This document shows, piece by piece, positions 50,501 to 58,711 of a stretch of DNA of 64,000 nucleotides. Under the pieces are notes generated by a model. That model was given only the letters and a program-made list of their open reading frames with translations, was not told the DNA's origin and made no database searches. Location of the stretch: the NCBI GenBank assembly GCA_003162475.1, contig PMOI01000004.1:138078-202077 (forward strand), read 5' to 3'. The stretch comes from Acidimicrobiaceae bacterium. GTDB lineage: Bacteria > Actinomycetota > Acidimicrobiia > Acidimicrobiales > RAAP-2. Both the position numbers and the translations under genes were made by a program. How positions within the stretch are numbered: the first letter of the stretch is position 1; every line of letters begins with the position of its first letter.

Positions 50501-51991
50501 CTACAGTCCGAGATTCGTCGAGCCCTTCGCCCACAGATCCGCCATCCACGCTTCGACGGCGTCGGCTTCGCGCGGCAACGCCGCGGACATATTCTTCGCG
50601 CCCGTCGCGGTGACGAGGATGTCGTCCTCGATGCGCACGCCGATGCCGCGGTACTCCTCGGGCACGGTGAGGTCGTTCGCCTGGAAGTAGAGGCCTGGCT
50701 CGACCGTCAAGACGTAGCCCTCGGCCAGGTCGCCCCAATAGAACTCATTACGCGCGTTCGCGCAGTCGTGCACGTCGATACCCAACATGTGACTGGTGCC
50801 GTGCAGGGTGTAGCGCCGGTGGAGCTGGCGATCCTTGCGAAGGGCCACGGCGGGCTCTTCTTTCAAGATGCCCATCTCGAAGAGTCCCTCGGCGAGGACC
50901 GCCATCGCCGCGTCGTGTGGTGCCATGAAGTTGGCGCCGGGCTTGACGGCCGCGATGCCGGCCGTCTGTGCCGCGAGCACGAGTTCGTAGACGCGACGCT
51001 GCGCTGGAGAGAACGTGCCACTGATGGGCATCGTGCGCGTGACGTCGGCGGTGTAGAGGTTGTCGCACTCTACGCCGGCGTCGAGCAGCAACAGATCGCC
51101 ACGTCGAACCTCGCCGTTGTTGCGGGTCCAGTGCAACGTCGTCGCGTGCGAGCCGCTCGCCGCGATGGTGTCGTAGCCCACGTCGTTGCCCTCGACGCGC
51201 GCGCGCAAGTTGAAGACACCTTCGATGACCCGCTCGCCACGTCCCTCCGCGCTCGGTAGTGCCCGCACGACGTCTTCGAAGCCCTTCACCGTGAAGTCAA
51301 TGGCGGTCTGGAGTTGCGAGACCTCGAAGTCGTCCTTTACGAGGCGTAGTTCGCTCAGCGTGTTCGCGAGTTCCTCGTCCTCCTCGCTCGGATCGTGCAG
51401 GGCGTCGACACCCGCGTCGAAGCCGCGAAGCGTGAGGACGTCCGCGCCCCCGAGGGAGACGAGGTCTTTCTCGAGATTTTCGAGGGGCGCGGTGTCGAGG
51501 TCGTAGAAGATCGCCGCCTCGTCGACCCCTCGGCGAGGACCGACCCATAACTCGCCGTAGCGGGCGTCGGTGTAGAACTCGTGCGTGGTGGCGTCGCGTC
51601 GATGCGGTACGTAGAGCGTGGCGTTCGTCCCTGCACCACTCGGCGAAATGACGAGCACGGCGTCAGGCTCGTCGCAGCCCGTCAGATAGAAGAAGTCGGT
51701 GCCGGCGCGAAAGCGGTAGTCGGTGTCGTTGGCGCGCGTTTTGAAGTTCCCCGTGGGCACGACGATGGTTTTGCCAGCGAACTTCGCGCCCAGTCGTTGA
51801 CGTCGCGCGGACGAATTGATGGTGGCCGGATGCACCTCGTGCGAGGTCCCCGCTTGCTCCCAGTTGTCGGTCATGTGATCAAAGAGCACTCGAGGGCTCG
51901 CGGGACGATGCGCGCCGACCCACACCCAGTGCTCGGAAATCGGGTGCTCTTCTGAGACGTCGGGCTCTGGTATCTCTAGTTCTTCGCTCAT
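50501..51991 (-). CDS. pepP: Xaa-Pro aminopeptidase (M24B)
   Basis: This 496-residue metallopeptidase removes N-terminal residues preceding proline. The N-terminal aminopeptidase P domain (about 60-200) includes DTDYRFRAGTDFFYLTG. The pita-bread catalytic domain carries the dinuclear Mn2+ ligands: LLLLDAGVECDNLYTADVTRT (two Asp), HGTSHMLGIDVHDC (His), LTVEPGLYF (Glu) and GIGVRIEDDILVT (Glu). ATG 51991 has TAAGTT 6 bases upstream. It is divergent from the enoyl-CoA hydratase gene with 45 bases between. Confidence 0.94.
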   Translation of the reverse strand: MSEELEIPEPDVSEEHPISEHWVWVGAHRPASPRVLFDHMTDNWEQAGTSHEVHPATINSSARRQRLGAKFAGKTIVVPTGNFKTRANDTDYRFRAGTDFFYLTGCDEPDAVLVISPSGAGTNATLYVPHRRDATTHEFYTDARYGELWVGPRRGVDEAAIFYDLDTAPLENLEKDLVSLGGADVLTLRGFDAGVDALHDPSEEDEELANTLSELRLVKDDFEVSQLQTAIDFTVKGFEDVVRALPSAEGRGERVIEGVFNLRARVEGNDVGYDTIAASGSHATTLHWTRNNGEVRRGDLLLLDAGVECDNLYTADVTRTMPISGTFSPAQRRVYELVLAAQTAGIAAVKPGANFMAPHDAAMAVLAEGLFEMGILKEEPAVALRKDRQLHRRYTLHGTSHMLGIDVHDCANARNEFYWGDLAEGYVLTVEPGLYFQANDLTVPEEYRGIGVRIEDDILVTATGAKNMSAALPREADAVEAWMADLWAKGSTNLGL

Positions 51992-51997
51992 GTTCCC

Positions 51998-52003
51998 AAC
52001 TTA
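51998..52003 (-). promoter_or_regulatory. -10 box of leaderless promoter for the Xaa-Pro aminopeptidase
   Basis: Minus-strand TAAGTT, 6 bases, ATG at 51991. Confidence 0.5.
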
Positions 52004-52024
52004 CAACTGGTCGTTTGCCCAACG

Positions 52025-52030
52025 TATGCT
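52025..52030 (+). promoter_or_regulatory. -10 box of leaderless promoter for the enoyl-CoA hydratase
   Basis: TATGCT, 6 bases, ATG at 52037; a TTACAA at 52001-52006 is 18 bases upstream and may be a weak -35. Confidence 0.5.
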
Positions 52031-52036
52031 CGCGGA

Positions 52037-52696
52037 ATGGACATCTCGCTACGTCACGAAGGTCCCGTCGCGATTCTCACCTGGAACGACGGTGAAAATC
52101 GACTAAACGCTGATTCATTGGGGCGACTGAACGCACTCCTCGACGAACTTGAAGCGACGAGCGGTCCCCTCGCGATCGTCGTGACGGGCGTGGGTAAGTT
52201 CTTCTCCAACGGTCTCGACCTCGCTCGATTCGGGGCCAATCCGGCCGAATTCACTGCGACGCTCGAAGAGCTCGAACGCACGATTGCGCGACTCTTCCTC
52301 TTTCCCGTTTACACCGTGGCGGCCCTCAACGGTCACACCTTCGCGGGTGGGGCACTACTGAGCTGCGCCTTCGACTACCGCGTGATGCGCGAGGATCGCG
52401 GCTACTGGTGCATGAACGAAGGCGAGATCGGTCTCGCGCTCGACGAGAAACTCTGGTCCATCCTCGAACACCGCCTGCCTCGAGCGGCGGCGGTCGCTGC
52501 CGCGACCACGGCAAAGCGCTTCAACGGGCCCGACGCGCTCGCGGCCGGCATCGTCGAAGCGATCACCACTGAGGAAGAGCTACTCGCTCACGCGATTGCC
52601 GTCGCCACTCGATACGCCGCCCTCGACCGCACGACGTTGTCCAGACACAAGTACTTGGCGCACGGTGAGGAAGCCACGTTATTGGGGTTGACGTAG
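52037..52696 (+). CDS. Enoyl-CoA hydratase/isomerase family protein
   Basis: The 219-residue crotonase-fold protein is shorter than typical hydratases (about 255). The oxyanion-hole regions are SNGLDLARFG and GHTFAGGALLSCAFDYRVM. The following MNEGEIGLALDEKLWSIL lacks the classical second catalytic Glu arrangement, so the family resembles the plant/bacterial delta(3)-delta(2)-enoyl-CoA isomerase-like group. The GNAT gene starts immediately after its stop, so the two are co-transcribed. The precise reaction is unclear. Confidence 0.85.
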   Translation: MDISLRHEGPVAILTWNDGENRLNADSLGRLNALLDELEATSGPLAIVVTGVGKFFSNGLDLARFGANPAEFTATLEELERTIARLFLFPVYTVAALNGHTFAGGALLSCAFDYRVMREDRGYWCMNEGEIGLALDEKLWSILEHRLPRAAAVAAATTAKRFNGPDALAAGIVEAITTEEELLAHAIAVATRYAALDRTTLSRHKYLAHGEEATLLGLT

Positions 52697-53152
52697 TTGG
52701 CCGCGGTGATCCGGCCGGCGACGATGGCCGACGTCGACGTGGTGCTGAGCATCGAAGGCGCTCCGCCGGGTTACAGTGATCGCGCTTCGCTCGTCACGCA
52801 ACGTATCGAATCGGGCGACTGTCTCGTCAGCGAGAGTGACGGACGCGTCTCGGGATTTGCCACCATACTTCGGCGATTGTTCTTTGGTCGTGACTTCCTT
52901 GAGTTACTCACGGTCGACGCTGAGTATCGTCGCCAAGGGATCGCGAGCGCACTACTTCGTGCGTTCATCCACGGTGCGACGACGTCGCAACTCTTTATCT
53001 CCACGAACAGTTCCAACGTTCCAATGCTCAACTTGTTGCGTAAAGAGCAGTGGCTCTTCAGTGGTGAACTGGTCGGGATCGACGAAGGTGACCCCGAACT
53101 CGTCTTCTACAGAAGTTCGGTTTCGAAAGGTCGTTCGAGTTCCGGTTTCTAG
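52697..53152 (+). CDS. GNAT-family N-acetyltransferase
   Basis: This 151-residue protein has the acetyl-CoA-binding motif LTVDAEYRRQGIASALLRAFI (R-R-Q-G-I-A) and the terminal LNLLRKEQWLFSGE block. TTG 52697 directly follows the TAG of the hydratase gene; GTG 52706 is an alternative giving MIRPATMADVD, the most usual GNAT opening. Acetyl acceptor unknown. It is convergent to bioY, 11 bases away. Confidence 0.83.
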   Translation: MAAVIRPATMADVDVVLSIEGAPPGYSDRASLVTQRIESGDCLVSESDGRVSGFATILRRLFFGRDFLELLTVDAEYRRQGIASALLRAFIHGATTSQLFISTNSSNVPMLNLLRKEQWLFSGELVGIDEGDPELVFYRSSVSKGRSSSGF

Positions 53153-53163
53153 AACTCGGTGGG

Positions 53164-53757
53164 CTAGGACTCTTTGTGCGTCACTCGGTCGACGAGCCGC
53201 CATGACGAGGGGAGTGCCACCCCAGAGATGGCGGCCTTGATTACTTCTCCCCACACGAACGGCGTGAAACCCAGCGCGATTGCTACAGAGGGCGAGACGT
53301 GAATCGCGAACTTCAGCCACGTCACGCCAATGACGAAGATGATGACGTCACCGATGACCATCGAGATGACGGCCCGCGTGACCGTACGGTCCGTCCCTCG
53401 TGACGCCAACCAACCGAGCGCTGAGCCGGCGACGACGAAGCCGATGAGGTAGCCGAAGGTCGCTACTGCGTAGCCACTGGCGTGACTCGCGAACCACGGC
53501 ACGCCCGCCACACCCGCGACGAGGTAGAGCGACAGTGCCAACCCAGCTCGACGCCAACCCAACGCCGTGCCCGCCAGCATGACGCCGAGCGTCTGACCCG
53601 TGACGGGTACGGGGTTATGGGCGAGGTGAAAAGAGACCTGCGCGAGTACGCCGACCAACGCGGCCGCGCCCACCACGAGCGCGACTTCTGCGAGCACCGA
53701 CTTCGGTACGACGTCGGCGAGAACGCGACGTGGCGCGGGCGCGGTGATAACTGACAT
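53164..53757 (-). CDS. bioY: Biotin transporter BioY (S component)
   Basis: The 197-residue, six-helix membrane protein has the BioY hallmarks VPVTGQTLGVMLAGTALGWRR, AGVAGVPWFASHASGYAVATFGYLIGF and FVWGEVIKAAISG. BioY binds biotin and works alone or with the EcfAT energy-coupling module; no ecfA or ecfT genes are adjacent, so it must use a shared or solitary mode. ATG 53757 follows GAGGAGATC. A palindrome lies at 53785-53797 upstream and may be a biotin-responsive operator. Confidence 0.93.
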   Translation of the reverse strand: MSVITAPAPRRVLADVVPKSVLAEVALVVGAAALVGVLAQVSFHLAHNPVPVTGQTLGVMLAGTALGWRRAGLALSLYLVAGVAGVPWFASHASGYAVATFGYLIGFVVAGSALGWLASRGTDRTVTRAVISMVIGDVIIFVIGVTWLKFAIHVSPSVAIALGFTPFVWGEVIKAAISGVALPSSWRLVDRVTHKES

Positions 53758-53784
53758 CAAGATCTCCTCGTGAATTCGTTACGG

Positions 53785-53797
53785 TCACCTTAGGTGA
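53785..53797. promoter_or_regulatory. Palindrome TCACCT-N1-AGGTGA upstream of bioY
   Basis: TCACCTTAGGTGA is a perfect 6-1-6 inverted repeat 28 bases before the bioY start. It is a candidate operator for a biotin regulator (BirA or BioQ type). The sequence differs from the BioQ sites I know, so the regulator is not assigned. Confidence 0.4.
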
Positions 53798-53838
53798 ACT
53801 GGCGACACGTAAAGAACAACGTCAATACTCGAAAGTAA

Positions 53839-54621
53839 CTAGATCCAACCTTGATCGCGCGCGATCTGATCGACGTCACCGATGCGCATTCCCGTTCGGT
53901 GCTGCAGCGTACGGATGAGCCCGCCGGCTTCGTAGAGCGACTCGTGCGTGCCCGTGTCGAGCCACGTCGTCGCCCGCGAAAGGACCTCAACGCGAAGTTC
54001 ACCGCGTTCGAGGTAGGCGTTGTTGAGGGCCGTGATCTCGAGCTCGTCTCGTTCACTCGGCGTCAACTGGCGCGCGAAGTCCGACGCGCGTTCGTCGTAA
54101 AAGTAGATGCCCGGCACCGCGTAGGTGCTCTTAGGAACGGAGGGCTTCTCTTCGATCGAGAGCACTTGACCGTTGTCGTTGAACTCGACGACGCCGTACG
54201 CCGAAGGATTCGATACCTGGTACGCGAAGATGAGAGCACCTTGCACGCTGGTGTTCTGTTGCAGGTGGGTCCCAAGACCCGGACCGTAGAAGAGGTTGTC
54301 GCCCAAGATGAGGGCACACTTCTCGCCGTCGAGGAACTTCTCTCCCAAGATCAACGCCTCGGCGAGTCCGTTCGGCTGGTCCTGCACGATGTAGGAGAGC
54401 TTGATACCTAACGTCGATCCGTCACCGAGGAGTCGAAAGAACGCGTCTTGATCGTGGGGCGTCGTAATGATGAGAATCTCACGCAGTCCACTGAGCATGA
54501 GGGTACTCAAGGGATAGTGAATCATGGGCTTGTCGTAGATGGGCAGCAGCTGCTTAGAGACGGCGCGAGTAATGGGATGCAGGCGTGTCCCGGTGCCGCC
54601 AGCCAAAATGATTCCCTTCAC
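53839..54621 (-). CDS. rfbA: Glucose-1-phosphate thymidylyltransferase RfbA
   Basis: RfbA makes dTDP-glucose from glucose 1-phosphate and dTTP. Starting at GTG 54621 gives the canonical opening VKGIILAGGTGTRLHPIT; the 260-residue product has QLLPIYDKPMIHYPLSTLM, ALILGDNLFYGPGLG and VEVLSRATTWLDTGTHESL, all typical. A longer start at GTG 54642 has an AAGGGGG upstream, but a TATACT box 6 bases before 54621 points to a leaderless start. The dTDP-sugar genes rfbB and rfbC are divergent, 50 bases away; no rfbD was found in the window. Confidence 0.95.
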   Translation of the reverse strand: MKGIILAGGTGTRLHPITRAVSKQLLPIYDKPMIHYPLSTLMLSGLREILIITTPHDQDAFFRLLGDGSTLGIKLSYIVQDQPNGLAEALILGEKFLDGEKCALILGDNLFYGPGLGTHLQQNTSVQGALIFAYQVSNPSAYGVVEFNDNGQVLSIEEKPSVPKSTYAVPGIYFYDERASDFARQLTPSERDELEITALNNAYLERGELRVEVLSRATTWLDTGTHESLYEAGGLIRTLQHRTGMRIGDVDQIARDQGWI

Positions 54622-54627
54622 TCCATT

Positions 54628-54633
54628 AGTATA
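54628..54633 (-). promoter_or_regulatory. -10 box of leaderless promoter for rfbA
   Basis: Minus-strand TATACT, 6 bases, GTG at 54621. A TTTAGA at 54652-54657 lies 18 bases upstream as a possible -35, the best two-box promoter in the window. Confidence 0.55.
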
Positions 54634-54671
54634 GAAGCGCACTAGCCCCCTTCTAAAGGCCGAGGTACGCC

Positions 54672-55649
54672 ATGCGCGTTGTGATTACCGGGGCGGCCGG
54701 CTTCATCGGGTCGCGATTAAGTGAAGTATTGGTCGATCAGGCCGAGCGACTCCACTACGACGACGTCGTGCTCTTTGACGCGTTGACGTACTCGGGACGA
54801 CTGGAGAACCTCGAAGTCGTGCGACGCGATTCTCGCGTCACGTTCGTCAAGGGTTCGATCACCGATGAGCTGGTAGTCGACGAAGTGCTGAGTGGCGCGC
54901 ACGCCGTGTTGCATCTGGCAGCGGAGAGTCACGTGGATCGCTCGATCACCGGCGCCCGACTCTTCTACGAGACGAACGTCATGGGCACCCAACAACTCCT
55001 CGAGAGCGCGCGCCGAGCGGGCGTCGAACGTTTCGTGCACGTCTCGACTGACGAGGTGTACGGATCGATCGACGAAGGTGCGTGGCGCGAGGACCACATC
55101 CTCGAGCCGAACTCGCCGTACTCGTCGAGCAAGGCGGGGTCGGATTTGGCGGCGCTCGCGTACCAGCGCACCTACGGACTGAACGTGATGGTGACGCGCT
55201 GTTCGAACAACTACGGACCACGTCAGTTCCCCGAGAAGCTCATACCGCTCTTCGTCACCAACCTCTTCGACGGCGTCAAGGTCCCGCTCTACGGTGACGG
55301 ACTGAACGTTCGAGACTGGCTCTTCGTCGACGACCACTGTCGTGGCATCCTGTCCGTGCTCGAAGGCGGGCGCGCAGGCGAGATCTACAACATCGGTGGG
55401 GGCACCGAGTTGACCAACGTCGCGATCACTCACCTGCTCTTAGAACTCTGTGGTGCGGACGAGACCATGATCGAACCCGTCGCCGACCGCCTCGGACACG
55501 ACCGTCGCTACAGCGTGGACTGGACGAAGATTCACGACGAACTCGGCTACGAGCCCGAGGTCGGTTTCGAAGAGGGACTCGCGCGCACCGTGAAGTGGTA
55601 TCGCGAGAACGAGCCATGGTGGCGACCACTGAAGGAGCGCCCGTCGTGA
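54672..55649 (+). CDS. rfbB: dTDP-glucose 4,6-dehydratase RfbB
   Basis: The 325-residue extended-SDR enzyme converts dTDP-glucose to dTDP-4-keto-6-deoxyglucose. Motifs: VVITGAAGFIGSRLSEVLV (NAD+ site), HLAAESHVDRSI, THE active-site block VSTDEVYGSIDEG with Asp/Glu pair, PYSSSKAGSDLAALAYQRTYG (Tyr-x3-Lys) and TRCSNNYGPRQFPEKLIPL. rfbC follows with a 4-base overlap (GTGA). Together with rfbA it gives the first three steps of dTDP-rhamnose or other deoxysugar synthesis. Confidence 0.96.
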   Translation: MRVVITGAAGFIGSRLSEVLVDQAERLHYDDVVLFDALTYSGRLENLEVVRRDSRVTFVKGSITDELVVDEVLSGAHAVLHLAAESHVDRSITGARLFYETNVMGTQQLLESARRAGVERFVHVSTDEVYGSIDEGAWREDHILEPNSPYSSSKAGSDLAALAYQRTYGLNVMVTRCSNNYGPRQFPEKLIPLFVTNLFDGVKVPLYGDGLNVRDWLFVDDHCRGILSVLEGGRAGEIYNIGGGTELTNVAITHLLLELCGADETMIEPVADRLGHDRRYSVDWTKIHDELGYEPEVGFEEGLARTVKWYRENEPWWRPLKERPS

Positions 55650-56221
55650 AGTTGACCGAACTCTCGATCCCCGGCGCGTTCGTGCTCGAGTCGCCCGTGT
55701 GGAGTGACGATCGGGGCTACTTTCGCGAGTGGTTCAAGCGCGACGACTTGGAAGAGATCGGCGTCAACTTCCCAATCCACCAGGCCAACCTCTCGATGTC
55801 CAAACGCGACGTGGTGCGTGGACTGCACTACTCGATGGCGCCCGAAGGCCAGGCGAAACTCGTGACCTGCGTGTACGGGGAAATCGACGACGTCATCGTG
55901 GACGTTCGCGTGAGTTCTCCGACCTACGGACTCGTCGAGGTGGTTCACCTGTCGGCCAACGAGGAGCGATCGGTGTTGGTTCCCGGGGGCGCGGCGCACG
56001 GTTTTTGCGTGAAGAGTGAACTTGGCGCACTTTCCTACCTCTTGTCGTCGCCGTTCAACCCCGATAGAGAGTTCGAGATCAATCCCTTCGACAGCGTGCT
56101 CAATGTGCCGTGGCCCCTGTCGGGCGAGGCGATCATGAGCAAGAAAGACGCCGAAGCACCGACACTCATGCACCGCCTGTGGTCCGGTCAACTGCCGCGC
56201 TACGTCGAGGGATCCCTTTAG
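55646..56221 (+). CDS. rfbC: dTDP-4-dehydrorhamnose 3,5-epimerase RfbC
   Basis: This 191-residue cupin-fold epimerase has the opening LSIPGAFVLESPVWSDDRGYF, the catalytic-His block QANLSMSKRDVVRGLHYSM, and VPGGAAHGFCVKSELG with the second active-site region. It acts on the RfbB product to give dTDP-4-keto-rhamnose. GTG 55646 with GAAGGAG upstream overlaps the rfbB stop. The final reductase RfbD is not in the window, so it must be elsewhere or the sugar differs. Confidence 0.93.
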   Translation: MKLTELSIPGAFVLESPVWSDDRGYFREWFKRDDLEEIGVNFPIHQANLSMSKRDVVRGLHYSMAPEGQAKLVTCVYGEIDDVIVDVRVSSPTYGLVEVVHLSANEERSVLVPGGAAHGFCVKSELGALSYLLSSPFNPDREFEINPFDSVLNVPWPLSGEAIMSKKDAEAPTLMHRLWSGQLPRYVEGSL

Positions 56222-56242
56222 GTGAACTTCACGAACGATTGC

Positions 56243-56248
56243 TAGCGT
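56243..56248 (+). promoter_or_regulatory. -10 box of leaderless promoter for the nucleoside catabolism genes
   Basis: TAGCGT, 7 bases, GTG at 56256. It decides the deoC start and is probably the promoter of the long plus-strand operon. Confidence 0.5.
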
Positions 56249-56255
56249 GAGGCGG

Positions 56256-57248
56256 GTGAGTACGGCTCCGCTTCGCTTAGTAACGAGTGATGAGCGTGGA
56301 GTGCAACTTCCAAGCGGCTCGACGGTGCCCGCCGTCGAAAATGAGACCCAGTTGCGCGCACTCCTCGGCGGACTTTCCGGTGTTGACGCCGTCGGCGCCG
56401 AGGCCCGTGCGGCCAAGCTCGCGACGCGATCTCTGAAGAAATCGACGAAGCTCGCCGCGTTGGATCTCGCCATTTCAATGGTGGACCTCACCACTCTGGA
56501 GGGCGCCGACACCCCGGGGCGCGTGACGTCGCTCTGCACCAAGGCCATGCATCCCGATCCGAGCGACTCGGGCGTGCCCCATGTCGCGGCGGCGTGCGTC
56601 TATCCCGACCTCGTCGCGCACGCCCGTCACGTTCTCGGCGCCTCGCCGGTGAAGGTGGCTGCCGTCGCGACGTCGTTTCCGTCCGGGCGCGCGTCGCTCA
56701 ACGTCAAGCTGCTCGACGTGCGTGAAGCCGTGAGCGCCGGCGCCGACGAGATCGATATGGTGATCGATCGCGGAGCGTTCCTCTCGGGACGACTCGGTCA
56801 GGTCTTCGACGAAGTGGTCGCGGTGAAAGAGGCTTGCGGCTCGACGCACCTGAAGGTCATCCTCGAGACCGGTGAACTCGTCACCTACGACAACGTGCGC
56901 CGGGCGAGTTGGATCGCCATGCTCGCCGGTGCCGACTTCATCAAGACCTCGACGGGCAAAGTCGGTGTCAACGCCACGTTGCCCACGGCCCTCGTGATGC
57001 TCGAAGCGGTTCGCGACTTCGCCGAGACGACGGGCGTCGTCGTTGGCGTCAAAGTCGCCGGCGGCATTCGCAGCGCGAAGGACGCCCTTCGCTATCTCGT
57101 CGTCATCAATGAGACAGTGGGGTCCGCGTGGCTGAGCCCGGATCGTTTCCGATTCGGAGCGTCGTCGCTGCTCAACGATCTCTTGATGCAGCGACTCAAG
57201 CAGCGACGCGGCGTGTACGTGCGCCCCGACGAGTTCAGCGGCGACTGA
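56256..57248 (+). CDS. deoC: Deoxyribose-phosphate aldolase
   Basis: The 330-residue DeoC splits deoxyribose 5-phosphate into glyceraldehyde 3-phosphate and acetaldehyde. It has the Schiff-base lysine in ADFIKTSTGKVGVN, the DEIDMVIDRGAFLSG block, GVKVAGGIRSAKDAL and a phosphate-binding loop near FRFGASSLLNDLLMQ. The length is closer to the long eukaryote-like forms than to E. coli DeoC (259). GTG 56256 follows a TAGCGT box by 7 bases; GTG 56247 would add three residues. The ALDH gene starts at the A of its TGA. Confidence 0.94.
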   Translation: MSTAPLRLVTSDERGVQLPSGSTVPAVENETQLRALLGGLSGVDAVGAEARAAKLATRSLKKSTKLAALDLAISMVDLTTLEGADTPGRVTSLCTKAMHPDPSDSGVPHVAAACVYPDLVAHARHVLGASPVKVAAVATSFPSGRASLNVKLLDVREAVSAGADEIDMVIDRGAFLSGRLGQVFDEVVAVKEACGSTHLKVILETGELVTYDNVRRASWIAMLAGADFIKTSTGKVGVNATLPTALVMLEAVRDFAETTGVVVGVKVAGGIRSAKDALRYLVVINETVGSAWLSPDRFRFGASSLLNDLLMQRLKQRRGVYVRPDEFSGD

Positions 57249-58711
57249 TGAGTGACGAGCTCACGAACTCGCAACTCGGCGCGATGGCGTACGACCCCGC
57301 GCCCGAGTCGGCCTCGATCGCGCGCATAAAGCCCGCGTACGGGCTCTTCATCAATGGCGAGTTCAGCGACCCTTCGTCGCACGAGGCCTTCGTCACGCTC
57401 AACCCCGCCACCGAAGAGCCGCTCGCCTCCGTGGCCCAAGCCTCGACCGCCGACGTCGACCGGGCCGTCTACGCCGCGCGTCGCGCCTACGACACCGTCT
57501 GGTCCAAGACCACCGGTGCCGAGCGTTCGAAGTACCTCTTTCGCATCGCTCGTATCATCCAGGAGCGGTCACGAGAGTTGGCCGTCGTCGAGACTCTCGA
57601 CAACGGTAAGCCCATCAGGGAGTCGCGCGACATCGACATCCCCCTCGCGGCGGCGCACTTCTTCTACTACGCGGGTTGGGCCGACAAACTCGACCACGCG
57701 GGCTTCGGACCCGACCCGAAACCGCTCGGCGTCGCGGGCCAGATCATCCCGTGGAACTTTCCTCTCCTCATGGCGGCATGGAAGTTGGCGCCGGCCCTCG
57801 CGGCCGGTAACACCTGTGTCCTGAAACCCGCCGAGACGACACCGTTGTCGGCGTTGATACTCGCCGAGATCCTCCAGCAGGCCGAACTGCCCGAGGGCGT
57901 CGTCAACATCATCACCGGCGACGGCTCGACGGGCGCCGCGTTGGTGGACCATCCCGGTGTCGACAAGATCGCTTTCACCGGCTCGACCGAGGTCGGTCGA
58001 CTCATCCAACAACGCGTGGCGACGAGTCACAAGCACCTGACGCTGGAACTCGGCGGCAAGGGTGCGAACATCGTCTTCGAGGACGCGCCGATCGACGAGA
58101 TGATCGAAGGGATTATCGACGGCATCTTCTTCAATCAAGGGCACGTCTGTTGCGCCGGTTCACGACTCTTGGTTCAAGAGTCCGTCGCCGACGACGTACT
58201 GCGTCGCTTGATCCGTCGCGTCGATCAACTGCGCGTCGGCGATCCCCTCGATAAGAACACCGACGTCGGCGCCATCAACTCGGCTGCGCAACTCGCGCGC
58301 ATCAAAGAGCTCACCGCCTACGGCGAAGAAGAGGGCGCCACGCGCTACACGAGCACGTGTTCGCTACCCGACAAGGGCTATTGGTTCGCGCCCACGGTCT
58401 TCGCCGATGTGTCGCAGTCGCATCGGATCGCCCGAGAGGAGATCTTCGGCCCGGTGCTCTCCGTACTGACCTTCCGCACGCCCGAGGAGGCGGTCGCCAA
58501 GGCCAACAACACCAACTACGGCTTGGCCTGTGGCGTATGGAGCGAAAAAGGCTCGCGCACGCTCTGGGTCGCCGAGCGTCTTCGCGCGGGGGTCGTCTGG
58601 GCGAACACCTACAACCGTTTCGACCCGACGAGCCCCTTCGGTGGCGTACGCGAGTCGGGTTTCGGTCGAGAGGGCGGACGACACGGCTTGGAGGCGTACC
58701 TCAATGTCTGA
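57248..58711 (+). CDS. NAD(P)+-dependent aldehyde dehydrogenase
   Basis: The 487-residue ALDH has the cofactor motif FTGSTEVGRLIQ, catalytic Glu in LELGGKGANIVFED, nucleophile Cys in GHVCCAGSRLLV, and EEIFGPVLSVLTF near the C-terminus. It starts at the A of the deoC TGA (TGATG), so it is translationally coupled. The context predicts that it oxidises acetaldehyde released by DeoC to acetate. A truncated ALDH-like protein is encoded right after, overlapping by 8 bases. Confidence 0.95.
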   Translation: MSDELTNSQLGAMAYDPAPESASIARIKPAYGLFINGEFSDPSSHEAFVTLNPATEEPLASVAQASTADVDRAVYAARRAYDTVWSKTTGAERSKYLFRIARIIQERSRELAVVETLDNGKPIRESRDIDIPLAAAHFFYYAGWADKLDHAGFGPDPKPLGVAGQIIPWNFPLLMAAWKLAPALAAGNTCVLKPAETTPLSALILAEILQQAELPEGVVNIITGDGSTGAALVDHPGVDKIAFTGSTEVGRLIQQRVATSHKHLTLELGGKGANIVFEDAPIDEMIEGIIDGIFFNQGHVCCAGSRLLVQESVADDVLRRLIRRVDQLRVGDPLDKNTDVGAINSAAQLARIKELTAYGEEEGATRYTSTCSLPDKGYWFAPTVFADVSQSHRIAREEIFGPVLSVLTFRTPEEAVAKANNTNYGLACGVWSEKGSRTLWVAERLRAGVVWANTYNRFDPTSPFGGVRESGFGREGGRHGLEAYLNV

